Source: an uncultured Gammaproteobacteria bacterium (lineage in GTDB: Bacteria; Pseudomonadota; Gammaproteobacteria; Pseudomonadales; Ketobacteraceae). Taken from it: a DNA stretch of 64,000 nt. Both the position numbers and the translations under genes were made by a program. Positions 52,674-60,705 of this stretch are shown piece by piece. How positions within the stretch are numbered: the stretch's first letter is position 1; every line of letters begins with the position of its first letter. A model generated the notes under the pieces. That model was not told the DNA's origin and searched no databases. It was given only the letters and a program-made list of their open reading frames with translations. The stretch spans positions 124,001 through 188,000 of the forward strand of contig CAJXZM010000001.1 of the NCBI GenBank assembly GCA_913063125.1. Direction: 5' to 3'.

Positions 52674-53871
52674 TCCTTTGGCTGATGTGACTTACTTGTG
52701 TGGTAATGAGCAGGTACTTGAAAGCGAGTATTGTGATAGGCCGTTTTCGGATCTTATAATTGCATTTCTCTCTGAGCTCTCGCTCAAAATGTTGTCAGAC
52801 TCTGAGGCAAAAAAATACGCGGATTTGGCTACATTTGCGTTCTATTGCCGCCGATCCAATTTGGAGAAAATGAAGGCTAATATCTCATCCATTGATAGTC
52901 GGTTGGGGTGGGGGAGAGCGCTTCATATCGCACCTTCAAATATACCTATTAACGTTGCGTATTCGTTTCTTTTTGGCCTGCTTGCGGGGAATTCAAATGT
53001 TGTAAGGTTACCTTCGAAGAACTTTCCTCAAATAACAGTATTCTGTGATTTAGTTTATGAGGTTTTAGAAAATCCAAGGTATCTTTTAATCAAGAATAGT
53101 AATGCCTTTGTGAGGTTTTCCCGAGAGTCCGTGTTTCTAAAAAATAATCTCGCTAATTTTGATGCTGTGTTGATTTGGGGCGGGGATCAAACAGTGCGCA
53201 AACTTCGAGAATTGCCTAGGGCACCAAGATCAATAGAGATTGCGTTTTCCGATAGGTATTCGTTTGCAGTTATTAGTGCTGATGAAGTATTGGATTTGGG
53301 TAATGAGGATCTTGAAAAGTTATGTGCTCGTTTTTATAACGATACGTATCTTGTCGATCAAAATGCATGTTCATCACCCAATTTGATAAGTTGGCAAGGG
53401 CTGTCTGAGTCTATTGAACCCGCTAAGGCTCGATTTTGGAGAACACTAGAAGAATACTTAAGAAATCATTATGAATTGAACGCAGTTCATTCAATGGATA
53501 AACAGATCAAAGTTTTGAAATACCTTGATAGATACCCGGTTGACATGAACATCGTTGCTTATGGTCCTGCAATCGTTGCTGCAACGCTGAATGACATTAG
53601 CGTGTTTAATCATGAGTTAACAGGGATTTTTGGATTGTTTTTCGAGTTAGACCATGTGCCGTTAGAAGGTGTTATCGGTGTTGTTAATAACAAATATCAA
53701 ACGCTATCTTATTTTGGTATGGATCCTCATGAAATCAGAGGTATGTTGTTTGATCTGCGGTGTAAAGGTATTGATAGGGTTGTTCCCATCGGTTCTGCAC
53801 TTGATATTGGTATTGTTTGGGATGGGTATGATCTGATTGGTACTTTATCCAGAATAGTATCCATACGTTAA
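52663..53871 (+). CDS. LuxC-like acyl reductase
   Basis: The 402-residue protein resembles LuxC fatty-acyl reductase. It has a Rossmann-type NAD(P)H domain (RALHIAPSNIPINVAYSF, LLAGNSNVVRLPSKNF) and the catalytic cysteine in VDQNACSSPNLI, near residue 235, of the aldehyde-dehydrogenase-like fold. It reduces an acyl group on LuxE or a thioester to the aldehyde with NADPH. The ATG at 52663 has AAGGGGG upstream and overlaps the LuxE gene. The aldehyde is probably an intermediate of the modification made by the island (inference). Confidence 0.88.
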   Translation: MSTDPLADVTYLCGNEQVLESEYCDRPFSDLIIAFLSELSLKMLSDSEAKKYADLATFAFYCRRSNLEKMKANISSIDSRLGWGRALHIAPSNIPINVAYSFLFGLLAGNSNVVRLPSKNFPQITVFCDLVYEVLENPRYLLIKNSNAFVRFSRESVFLKNNLANFDAVLIWGGDQTVRKLRELPRAPRSIEIAFSDRYSFAVISADEVLDLGNEDLEKLCARFYNDTYLVDQNACSSPNLISWQGLSESIEPAKARFWRTLEEYLRNHYELNAVHSMDKQIKVLKYLDRYPVDMNIVAYGPAIVAATLNDISVFNHELTGIFGLFFELDHVPLEGVIGVVNNKYQTLSYFGMDPHEIRGMLFDLRCKGIDRVVPIGSALDIGIVWDGYDLIGTLSRIVSIR

Positions 53872-53918
53872 AAAATACTAACAATACGTTAAAAATGGAA
53901 TAAATGAAGGAAAGGTTA

Positions 53919-54380
53919 ATGGAAAGTTTCAGACTAAGCGCTACTGAACTATTAAAATATCAACCCAATCGTTATCCGTTTCTTATGATTGATGTTGTTG
54001 AGGATGTTTTGCCTGGTAAGTATGCTAGAGGCTATAAGAACCTAACCATGAATGAGTGGTATTTCCCTCAGCATTTCCCCGATGGACCCAATATGCCTGG
54101 AGCTCTGCAATTAGAAGCATTGGCGCAGATGCTGACGGTCGCTATCACGACACAGGAGGGATTGCAGGGAAAAATAACACACGCGTTAGAACATAAAGTT
54201 CGCTTTAGAAAAGAAGTGGTACCTGGGGATAAATTTGAGATACATACGGAAGTACTCTCATGGCGGCGTGGTGTATGTAAAGGCAAAGGTGTGGGGATAA
54301 CCAATGGTGAAGTCGCTTGCGAAGCCGTGATGTTAATCACTATCCCTGAGATATTGGAGCAGTACTTGCCTAAACGCTAA
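53919..54380 (+). CDS. FabZ-like 3-hydroxyacyl-ACP dehydratase
   Basis: The 153-residue hot-dog-fold protein has the FabZ catalytic histidine H52 and glutamate E66 within QHFPDGPNMPGALQLEALAQ. It removes water from 3-hydroxyacyl-ACP to give the enoyl-ACP. Its substrate is probably the chain carried by the ACP of this operon. ATG 53919 is preferred for GGAAAGG upstream; an ATG five codons earlier is possible. Direct repeats ATACGTTAAAAA lie in the gap before it. Confidence 0.9.
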   Translation: MESFRLSATELLKYQPNRYPFLMIDVVEDVLPGKYARGYKNLTMNEWYFPQHFPDGPNMPGALQLEALAQMLTVAITTQEGLQGKITHALEHKVRFRKEVVPGDKFEIHTEVLSWRRGVCKGKGVGITNGEVACEAVMLITIPEILEQYLPKR

Positions 54381-54392
54381 TGTGAGGCTGTT

Positions 54393-56012
54393 ATGGAATA
54401 TGATGTCATTGTTGTGGGTAGTGGTGCGGGAGGTAGTGCAGCCGCGTGGCGATTGACCAAGCTCGGTTTACGCGTTGCTTGTTTTGAGCGGGGTGATTGG
54501 CAAACCCCGGATAACTACCCGTCTACAGGGCTTGATTGGGAGATTAAGAAGCGTAAGGCGTTTTCCCCAAACCCCTCAATCCGGAACATGAAATCGGATT
54601 ACACCATCGATACGAGTGAATCGGATATAGATATTGCCAATTTTAATGGTGTAGGAGGTGCCACTGTACTTTTTTCCGGACACTTTCCACGGTTTCATCC
54701 TAGTGATTTTTGTACATACACTCTTGATGGCGTTGGTGTCGACTGGCCGATAACGTACTCGGATTTGGAACCGTATTTTAACGTTAATGATAAAGTCATG
54801 AGAGTATCCGGGTTGGCTGGTGACCCTGCATACCCTGAAATGAAGGGCTTTCTTCCTCCTATACCGATTGGCGAATATGGAGAAATGATTGCAGAAGGCT
54901 TTAATCGTTTGGGCTGGCATTGGTGGCCTTCTTATTCTGCGATTTCTACGGGCTCAAGATCTGACAGCCCTTGCTTGAACCTAGGCCCTTGTAATACGGG
55001 GTGTCCTCAGGGCGCAAAATCAAGCACAGACGTGACGTATTTACCTGATGCAATGCGGAGCGGGTTAGAGGTTGTTACCCATTCGGTTGTGGTTAAAGTA
55101 GAGGTTACTTCTGCAGGAAAAGCAAAAGGCATATGGGTATTGGAGAGTACCGGTAACCGACGTTTTATTGCTTCAAAAGTTGTCGTTTTGGCTTGTAATG
55201 CGATAGGAACTGCACGGTTGCTCCTAGCATCGAAAAGCGATGATCAACCACAAGGCGCGGCGAATAGCTCTGGTTTGGTTGGAAAGAATCTAATGTTGCA
55301 CCCTCTAGGGTACGCTGAAGGGTTATTTGATCGGGCTATTGATCTTGATAAAGGGCCGCAGGGTTGTTGCATTTATAGCCACGAGTTTTATGAAACAGAT
55401 GAGGAAAGAAATTTTAAAAGGGGTTATACCCTGCATGTACTTCGGGGCGGAGGTGTTCTTGAAACCGCGTTGGCAGGATTGGATCGACGAGAGGTTCATT
55501 GGGGAAGTTCATTAGTTAAAGATGTTGTGGCTATGCATCGTCGCCGAGGCAGTATTGCGGTGATTTGTGAAGATTTACCCGAAACAAGCAATCAAGTCCT
55601 GTTAGATGAAAGCCGTATCGATAACGACGGTATGCCCGTTGTTATCGTTAAATACCGCCTAGGAGGAAACTCAAAAGCCATGATGTCTCATGGCTTAACT
55701 CAAGCCAGGCGAGTATTAAAAGTTGCTGCTTTGAAGAAGGTTATGGCATTCGGGCCGGTTAGAGAGGCAGGTTGGCATATATTGGGAACAGCAAGAATGG
55801 GTAATGATCCAGCGACGTCGGTTGTCAATATGAGAGGGGAGACTCATGATGTTGACGGTCTTTTTATTGCTGATGGTAGCGTTTTTCCAACCTCTAGCGG
55901 GGTGAATCCTGCTTCGACGATTCAAGCCGTTGCGCTTTATATTGCTGATCAGATATATGAAACACACTTTGGGGTATTAACGGATGGAAATGCAATTGAA
56001 AATTTTTGTTGA
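54393..56012 (+). CDS. GMC-family FAD oxidoreductase
   Basis: The 539-residue flavoprotein has the N-terminal FAD loop VIVVGSGAGGSAAAWRL, NGVGGATVLFSGHFPRF and a cysteine-rich CLNLGPCNTGCPQGAK. The C-terminal GLFIADGSVFPTSSGVNPAS completes the GMC pattern. Family members oxidise alcohols or sugars to aldehydes, ketones or lactones. It overlaps the next gene by 29 bases; that gene's product resembles the small subunit of gluconate dehydrogenase-type enzymes. No signal peptide is visible, so it should act in the cytoplasm. Confidence 0.9.
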   Translation: MEYDVIVVGSGAGGSAAAWRLTKLGLRVACFERGDWQTPDNYPSTGLDWEIKKRKAFSPNPSIRNMKSDYTIDTSESDIDIANFNGVGGATVLFSGHFPRFHPSDFCTYTLDGVGVDWPITYSDLEPYFNVNDKVMRVSGLAGDPAYPEMKGFLPPIPIGEYGEMIAEGFNRLGWHWWPSYSAISTGSRSDSPCLNLGPCNTGCPQGAKSSTDVTYLPDAMRSGLEVVTHSVVVKVEVTSAGKAKGIWVLESTGNRRFIASKVVVLACNAIGTARLLLASKSDDQPQGAANSSGLVGKNLMLHPLGYAEGLFDRAIDLDKGPQGCCIYSHEFYETDEERNFKRGYTLHVLRGGGVLETALAGLDRREVHWGSSLVKDVVAMHRRRGSIAVICEDLPETSNQVLLDESRIDNDGMPVVIVKYRLGGNSKAMMSHGLTQARRVLKVAALKKVMAFGPVREAGWHILGTARMGNDPATSVVNMRGETHDVDGLFIADGSVFPTSSGVNPASTIQAVALYIADQIYETHFGVLTDGNAIENFC

Positions 56013-56424
56013 TAGTTTGATACCTGGAGATGAGGCGCTGGGTGCTCCAAAATTTTCTGCAGTGGCTTGGCCTCTGTTGCAAGAATCGCGCGATTTGATT
56101 GCACATGTCAGTGTTGTCATCAAAGAATTTCGAAATAGTGCTACTGGCTGCGTTATTAGTGAGAGCAATGAGAGTATTGAAAGCAATGAGGCTATGGCGA
56201 AGTCATTTTCTTCCTTTTTTAAGGAGAAGCATAACGTACTCTATGTTGAGTTTAGGGAGATTGTTATGGGGTTGTATTTTTCCTCCCCAGCGGTACTGGT
56301 AGCGATGGGTGAAGAAGAAATGCCCCTCTTTCCAAGGGGGCAGTCATTACCCACATTTAATACCGATATGCTTGAGAGTGTATACAGTCGTGGAGAGATT
56401 TGGCGCAGAGTTAATGGAGGATAA
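55984..56424 (+). CDS. Gluconate-2-dehydrogenase subunit-3-like small protein
   Basis: The 146-residue protein resembles the small subunit of FAD-type gluconate 2-dehydrogenase: IFVDSLIPGDEALGAP at the start and YVEFREIVMGLYFSSPAVLVAMG followed by a proline-rich end. These subunits support folding or export of the flavoprotein partner, and normally carry a Tat signal. None is seen here. The overlap with the GMC gene supports a partnership. Confidence 0.6.
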   Translation: MEMQLKIFVDSLIPGDEALGAPKFSAVAWPLLQESRDLIAHVSVVIKEFRNSATGCVISESNESIESNEAMAKSFSSFFKEKHNVLYVEFREIVMGLYFSSPAVLVAMGEEEMPLFPRGQSLPTFNTDMLESVYSRGEIWRRVNGG

Positions 56425-56428
56425 ATTG

Positions 56429-57160
56429 ATGAAAGCAGTATTGACGGGTGCATCAGGAGGGATTGGTCACGAGCTTTTTAAAGCCATGTCTGATATGGGG
56501 TTTGATGTGGCATGTTGCTCTAGAAGTAAGCCAAAAGAGCTGTTGCGATTAGTAGAGGAAAAAAACGAACAAGGTTCACATCATGACGTTTTCAATTTAG
56601 ATTTGGAATCAGATGAGAGTATAGAAAATTGTTTAAAGGAGATTGAGTTTTGGGGGGGTAAACGTATTGATGTATTGGTAAATTGTGCAGGGATACCCTA
56701 TGGAGGTCTCATTAATATGACCAAAATGGATGATTTGAGGCAGGTTTTTCAGGTCAATTTTTTTGGCCAAATTATGATGACACAAAAAATATCTCGATAT
56801 ATTGCCAAAAATGGTGGTGGAAGAATTGTTAATATTGCATCCAATGCAGGATTAAGAGCGGATAAAGGTACGTTAGCGTATGGGTCTAGTAAGGCTGCTA
56901 TGATTCATGCCACTCGTATAATGGCAGCAGAGTATGCTGTAAACAACATTGCAGTCAATGCAGTGGCTCCCTCGGTTATTGAAACTGACATGGCGTCGGA
57001 AATGGACCCCAAAGTAACTCAAAAGATACTTAATCTTACCAACATCGATAGATTAGTTGCTGTAGAGGAAGTAGTAAAAATTGTCGTTTTTCTTGTTGGG
57101 GAGGCGCCATTGGCATTGACTGGGGAAGTGCTCAAAGTGGATGGGTGCATGTCTTTATAG
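56429..57160 (+). CDS. Short-chain dehydrogenase/reductase, FabG-like
   Basis: The 243-residue SDR has the cofactor loop TGASGGIGHE at the N-terminus, VNCAGIPYGG, and the catalytic triad S138, Y151, K155 (NIASNAG, AYGSSKAA). It should reduce a 3-keto or oxidise a hydroxyl group with NAD(P)H. Its role could be the ketoreduction before the FabZ-like dehydration, or a step on the sugar. ATG 56429 is chosen because GGAGG lies eight bases upstream. It is the last gene of the operon, followed by the fleQ promoter. Confidence 0.9.
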   Translation: MKAVLTGASGGIGHELFKAMSDMGFDVACCSRSKPKELLRLVEEKNEQGSHHDVFNLDLESDESIENCLKEIEFWGGKRIDVLVNCAGIPYGGLINMTKMDDLRQVFQVNFFGQIMMTQKISRYIAKNGGGRIVNIASNAGLRADKGTLAYGSSKAAMIHATRIMAAEYAVNNIAVNAVAPSVIETDMASEMDPKVTQKILNLTNIDRLVAVEEVVKIVVFLVGEAPLALTGEVLKVDGCMSL

Positions 57161-57310
57161 GGTACTATTTTGCCAGATTGGCAGTATTTACACCTCAGTA
57201 GACTTCATATAGAAATAATCTCATTTTTTTCACGTCATAAATTTGACCAAACAGGGGTTTCTGACCTTTAATTGATGTAAAAGCGATCAAATAACGTCAC
57301 TTTGATCATT

Positions 57311-57338
57311 TTGCAGTCTAAATGATCCCTGACATAAT
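57311..57338 (+). promoter_or_regulatory. Candidate sigma-70 promoter of fleQ
   Basis: TTGCAG (57311-57316) and CATAAT (57333-57338) are 16 bases apart, 33 bases before the fleQ ATG. This suits the top-level regulator of the flagellar cascade, which is not expected to depend on sigma-54. Confidence 0.5.
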
Positions 57339-57370
57339 AATAATCATTCCGTGGAGCAGGCATTCCCCAT

Positions 57371-58810
57371 ATGTGGAAAGAGATTAAAGTTCTTGTAATT
57401 GACGATGACGAAAAACGACGTCACGATCTGAAAGTGATATTGGACTTTGTGGGCGAGGTCGCTATTGGTACGACTGGTGATAACTGGAAGGAAGCAGTTG
57501 AAAGTGAGGACAAGGAGAATGTTGGTTGCCTGATTTTGGGAACAACAAAGGATGTGGCAAAGGTCATTATCGATGTGTTGGAATGGGAACCCAGTTTACC
57601 GGTGATTTTACTGGATGATGCGACGATAGTAGATGATGCTGAAGATCGTGTTAAGAAAGTTGTCATTGCTCGAATGGAAACCCCGCCCAATTACACCAAA
57701 CTGATGGATACCTTACATCGGGCACAGGTATATCAAAGTCAATTTAAAGCCAATAGCGCTAGAGGACTGCGAAGAGATACTCAGTTGTTTCGTAGCTTGG
57801 TAGGAACCAGTCGCTCCGTTGCTAAAGTACGTGAGTTGATGACCCAAGTGGCGGATAAAGACGTCAATGTACTGATTACAGGCGAGTCGGGTACCGGTAA
57901 AGAGGTGGTTGCAAGAAACTTGCATTATCATTCTCATCGTCGACATAAGCCATTTGTCCCCGTTAACTGTGGAGCAATCCCTCAAGAATTATTAGAAAGC
58001 GAGTTGTTCGGGCACGAGAAAGGAGCATTTACTGGCGCTGTAACGAGTCGACCTGGACGTTTTGAAATGGCGGAAGGTGGCACGATCTTTTTGGATGAGA
58101 TCGGAGATATGCCATTGCATATGCAAGTAAAATTATTACGGGTGTTGCAAGAGCGAACATTTGAGCGAGTGGGCGGAACCAAAACGCTAAATGCGGATGT
58201 ACGTGTAATAGCAGCAACGCACCAAAACCTTGAAACAATGATTGAAGGAGGGACGTTTCGAGAAGATCTATATTATCGGATTAATGTATTTCCCCTTGAA
58301 ATGCCGCCATTACGAGAGCGAACAGAAGATATCCCATTGTTACTTAATGAGCTGGTTTCTCGTATCGAAAATGAAAAACGTGGCTCTATTCGTTTTAACT
58401 CTACAGCGATTATGGCGTTATGCCGACATGATTTTCCTGGCAACGTGCGGGAGATGGCAAACTTGGTGGAACGCCTCGTTATTACCCATCCTTATGGTGT
58501 AATCGGAGTGTCTGATCTACCCAAACGTTTCCGTCATATAGATGACCTGGACGAAAACATGGTATTACCCGATACGGGTAATAGTGAAAATGGCACCCCT
58601 GGGTTTGTAAATATGGATGCCCCAGCACTTCTACCGGTAAGCGGCATTGACCTAAAAGAATATCTAAGCAATTTAGAGTGTAACTTAATTCGCCAAGCGT
58701 TAGATGATTGTAATGGTGTTGTCGCACGAGCTGCAGAGAAGTTACGTATTCGTCGAACCACATTAGTGGAAAAAATGCGTAAGTACGATTTACATCGTGT
58801 TGCATCATAG
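57371..58810 (+). CDS. fleQ: FleQ, master sigma-54 activator of flagellar genes
   Basis: The 479-residue protein has an N-terminal atypical receiver-like domain (about 1-120), a AAA+ domain with Walker A GESGTGKE (171-178) and GAFTGA, and a C-terminal Fis-type helix-turn-helix (ARAAEKLRIRRTTLVEKMRK). The LFRS motif (139-142) and R182-N183 that bind c-di-GMP in Pseudomonas FleQ are present. FleQ activates fleSR and structural operons through sigma-54, and c-di-GMP switches it off. It lies directly after the island and before fleSR, as in Pseudomonas. Confidence 0.96.
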   Translation: MWKEIKVLVIDDDEKRRHDLKVILDFVGEVAIGTTGDNWKEAVESEDKENVGCLILGTTKDVAKVIIDVLEWEPSLPVILLDDATIVDDAEDRVKKVVIARMETPPNYTKLMDTLHRAQVYQSQFKANSARGLRRDTQLFRSLVGTSRSVAKVRELMTQVADKDVNVLITGESGTGKEVVARNLHYHSHRRHKPFVPVNCGAIPQELLESELFGHEKGAFTGAVTSRPGRFEMAEGGTIFLDEIGDMPLHMQVKLLRVLQERTFERVGGTKTLNADVRVIAATHQNLETMIEGGTFREDLYYRINVFPLEMPPLRERTEDIPLLLNELVSRIENEKRGSIRFNSTAIMALCRHDFPGNVREMANLVERLVITHPYGVIGVSDLPKRFRHIDDLDENMVLPDTGNSENGTPGFVNMDAPALLPVSGIDLKEYLSNLECNLIRQALDDCNGVVARAAEKLRIRRTTLVEKMRKYDLHRVAS

Positions 58811-58894
58811 TTCTTAAGGCCGAGTTAGACACAAAAAATACTGGCTTATGCATTTTATAATCTGCTAATTCCCATAAGGTATAACCTCAGAAAA

Positions 58895-59005
58895 GTTCAT
58901 AAACCCTTATCTTCGGTCAGAAACGTCTGAGGCAAGGACGCCGAAGTCGAGCTAGCATGGATGCTGTCTTTTGCGATTTCTGACCGAAGATAAGGGTTTA
59001 TGAAC
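58895..59005. repeat. Structured palindromic repeat element, copy 2
   Basis: Perfect 29-bp arms at 58895-58923 and 58977-59005 enclose a core closely similar to the one at 10401-10503, including GTCGAG and GCATGGATGC. The outer arms differ in sequence from copy 1 but remain self-complementary. The inner AGCAT-GG-ATGCT replaces CGCAT-GG-ATGCG of copy 1, a compensatory change. It lies downstream of fleQ. Confidence 0.88.
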
Positions 59006-59026
59006 GCTTCCAGCCAAAACTACAAA

Positions 59027-59130
59027 CTCACCTCAATCAAAACTACAATCAAAAACTCACCTCAATCAAAACTACAATCAAAAACTCACCTCAATCAAAA
59101 CTATAATCAAAAACTTACCTTAACCAAAAC
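59027..59130. repeat. 29-bp tandem repeat between fleQ and fleS
   Basis: A 29-base unit starting CTCACCTCAATCAAAA is repeated at 59027, 59056 and 59085, with a fourth decayed copy at 59114. The first two units are identical and the third differs by one base. The unit is not a multiple of three, and no gene covers it. The surrounding gap (58811-59355) otherwise holds the structured repeat and the fleSR promoter. Possible roles are a binding array, a spacer or replication slippage. Confidence 0.9.
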
Positions 59131-59284
59131 AACCAGCGCATCTCAATAAAGTAACAAACCCACCTCAACAAAAACAACATATCCACTCCAATTCACATAC
59201 ATCGACTTAACTTAGTCGCCAAATCTTTGACCACTAATTTTGTTACCCCACCTAACACACTGAAAGAAAACCATAAATCAAACC

Positions 59285-59300
59285 TGGCCTAGCCCTTGCA
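59285..59300 (+). promoter_or_regulatory. Sigma-54 promoter of fleSR
   Basis: TGGCCT (59285-59290) and TTGCA (59296-59300) with five bases between keep the invariant GG and GC, with two mismatches in the -24 element. It lies 56 bases before fleS, where FleQ is expected to activate. Confidence 0.7.
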
Positions 59301-59355
59301 CTAAACATGATAACTGTTTTATAGGTGTCATTAAATTAACGGCTAGGGTCATGAC

Positions 59356-60651
59356 ATGGTTGCATACGCAGAAAACCAAAACACCAGATTTGAATCAGAT
59401 TTACACGAAACACTGGCGCTCTTTCAAAACCTTTCAGAAAAGTTAACAACCTCCTATCACGAATTGGAAGGAAAGGTAACGGAACTGCAAGGTGAGCTAG
59501 AAGTAACGGATACTGCACTTTCACAAGAAGTCTCTGACAAAAGGAAACTAGAGACGCGAGTTGATTCGATCCTTAGTGCAATGCCTGTTGGTGTGGTAAT
59601 TCTAGATGGGGCAGGTGAAGTGACTGAGGCCAACGGCGCTGCAAGAGATATTTTAGGAGACCCGTTAGAAGGGCAATCATGGATAGCGATTATACATCGT
59701 TGCTTTTCACCGACAATGGCCGACGGCCACGAGATTTCACTAAAAAATGGCCGTTTTGTTAGTCTAGCGACGCAGTCTATAGCGAATGAGCCGGGGCAAA
59801 TCATTGTTATTAACGACCTGACAGAAACTCGAGCGTTGCAAAAAAAGGTTAATCACAATCTTAAATTATCAGAGATGGGAAAGATGACGGCATCATTGGC
59901 TCATCAAATTCGTACTCCGTTATCGACTGCACTGCTTTATGCAGACCATCTATCGGGTAAGACGTTAGATGAAGAGCGTCAGAAACGTTATGCAGGAAAA
60001 CTCAAAGATCGTTTGTTGCAGCTCGAAAGTCAGGTTAATGACATGCTGATTTTTTCTAAAGGTGGCATCATTATTGAGAATAGAGTTGATGTGAATTGGT
60101 TCCTACAGGAACTGGTACGTCGATATACAGATTTGGCGGGTCAGCAGGGTGTTGTGTTGACAGCTCAGCCCGTCAAAATACCGGTTTCATTAAAATGTAA
60201 TATTGACTTATTAGCCAGTGCGTATGGGAACCTTATTGAAAATGCTTTACATGCTTTATCTAATCGGCCAGAGAATAAGGCTACTGTCAAAAAAGTTTCG
60301 TTAGCGGCAAAGTTGGATCGTCATGGTCGAATCATTATCGCGGTATTGGATAACGGTGGTGGTATCGATGAAGCAATTTTGAATAATGTTTGGGAGCCAT
60401 TTTTTACTACAAAATCTACAGGTACTGGTTTAGGTTTGGCTGTTGTAAATTTGATTACTAAGTCTCATGGGGCAGAACACAAAATCAAAAACCGTATTGA
60501 TGAGAATGGCCGGGTAACAGGGCTTTCTGTTGCAATAGCATTTCCAGTGATTGCCGATGCCGTACCTGAAAATGTACTGAATATTCATAAAAACGCTACT
60601 CCAGGAGCCGGTGTGCAGCAGAAGCCCGCTCCGGCTGTTGCGGTGGGTTAG
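59356..60651 (+). CDS. fleS: FleS, flagellar sensor kinase
   Basis: The 431-residue kinase has an N-terminal coiled coil, then a PAS domain (about 75-160, with AMPVGVVILDGAGEVTEANG). The dimerisation domain follows, with the phosphorylated histidine in MTASLAHQIRTPLS. The ATP-binding domain shows NLIENALHAL, DNGGGIDEA and GTGLGLAVVNLI. No membrane segment is visible, so it is cytoplasmic. It phosphorylates FleR, encoded just downstream. Confidence 0.95.
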   Translation: MVAYAENQNTRFESDLHETLALFQNLSEKLTTSYHELEGKVTELQGELEVTDTALSQEVSDKRKLETRVDSILSAMPVGVVILDGAGEVTEANGAARDILGDPLEGQSWIAIIHRCFSPTMADGHEISLKNGRFVSLATQSIANEPGQIIVINDLTETRALQKKVNHNLKLSEMGKMTASLAHQIRTPLSTALLYADHLSGKTLDEERQKRYAGKLKDRLLQLESQVNDMLIFSKGGIIIENRVDVNWFLQELVRRYTDLAGQQGVVLTAQPVKIPVSLKCNIDLLASAYGNLIENALHALSNRPENKATVKKVSLAAKLDRHGRIIIAVLDNGGGIDEAILNNVWEPFFTTKSTGTGLGLAVVNLITKSHGAEHKIKNRIDENGRVTGLSVAIAFPVIADAVPENVLNIHKNATPGAGVQQKPAPAVAVG

Positions 60652-60705
60652 TTTTTGTTAAACAATTTTTTAGGTTTTTTCGTTTAAAGGTTTGGAGGAT
60701 GTACG

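Noticed and set aside
53863-53895. Direct repeat ATACGTTAAAAA at 53863-53874 and 53884-53895, the first spanning the LuxC-like stop codon
   Set aside because: Short and AT-rich; probably a small local duplication without function.
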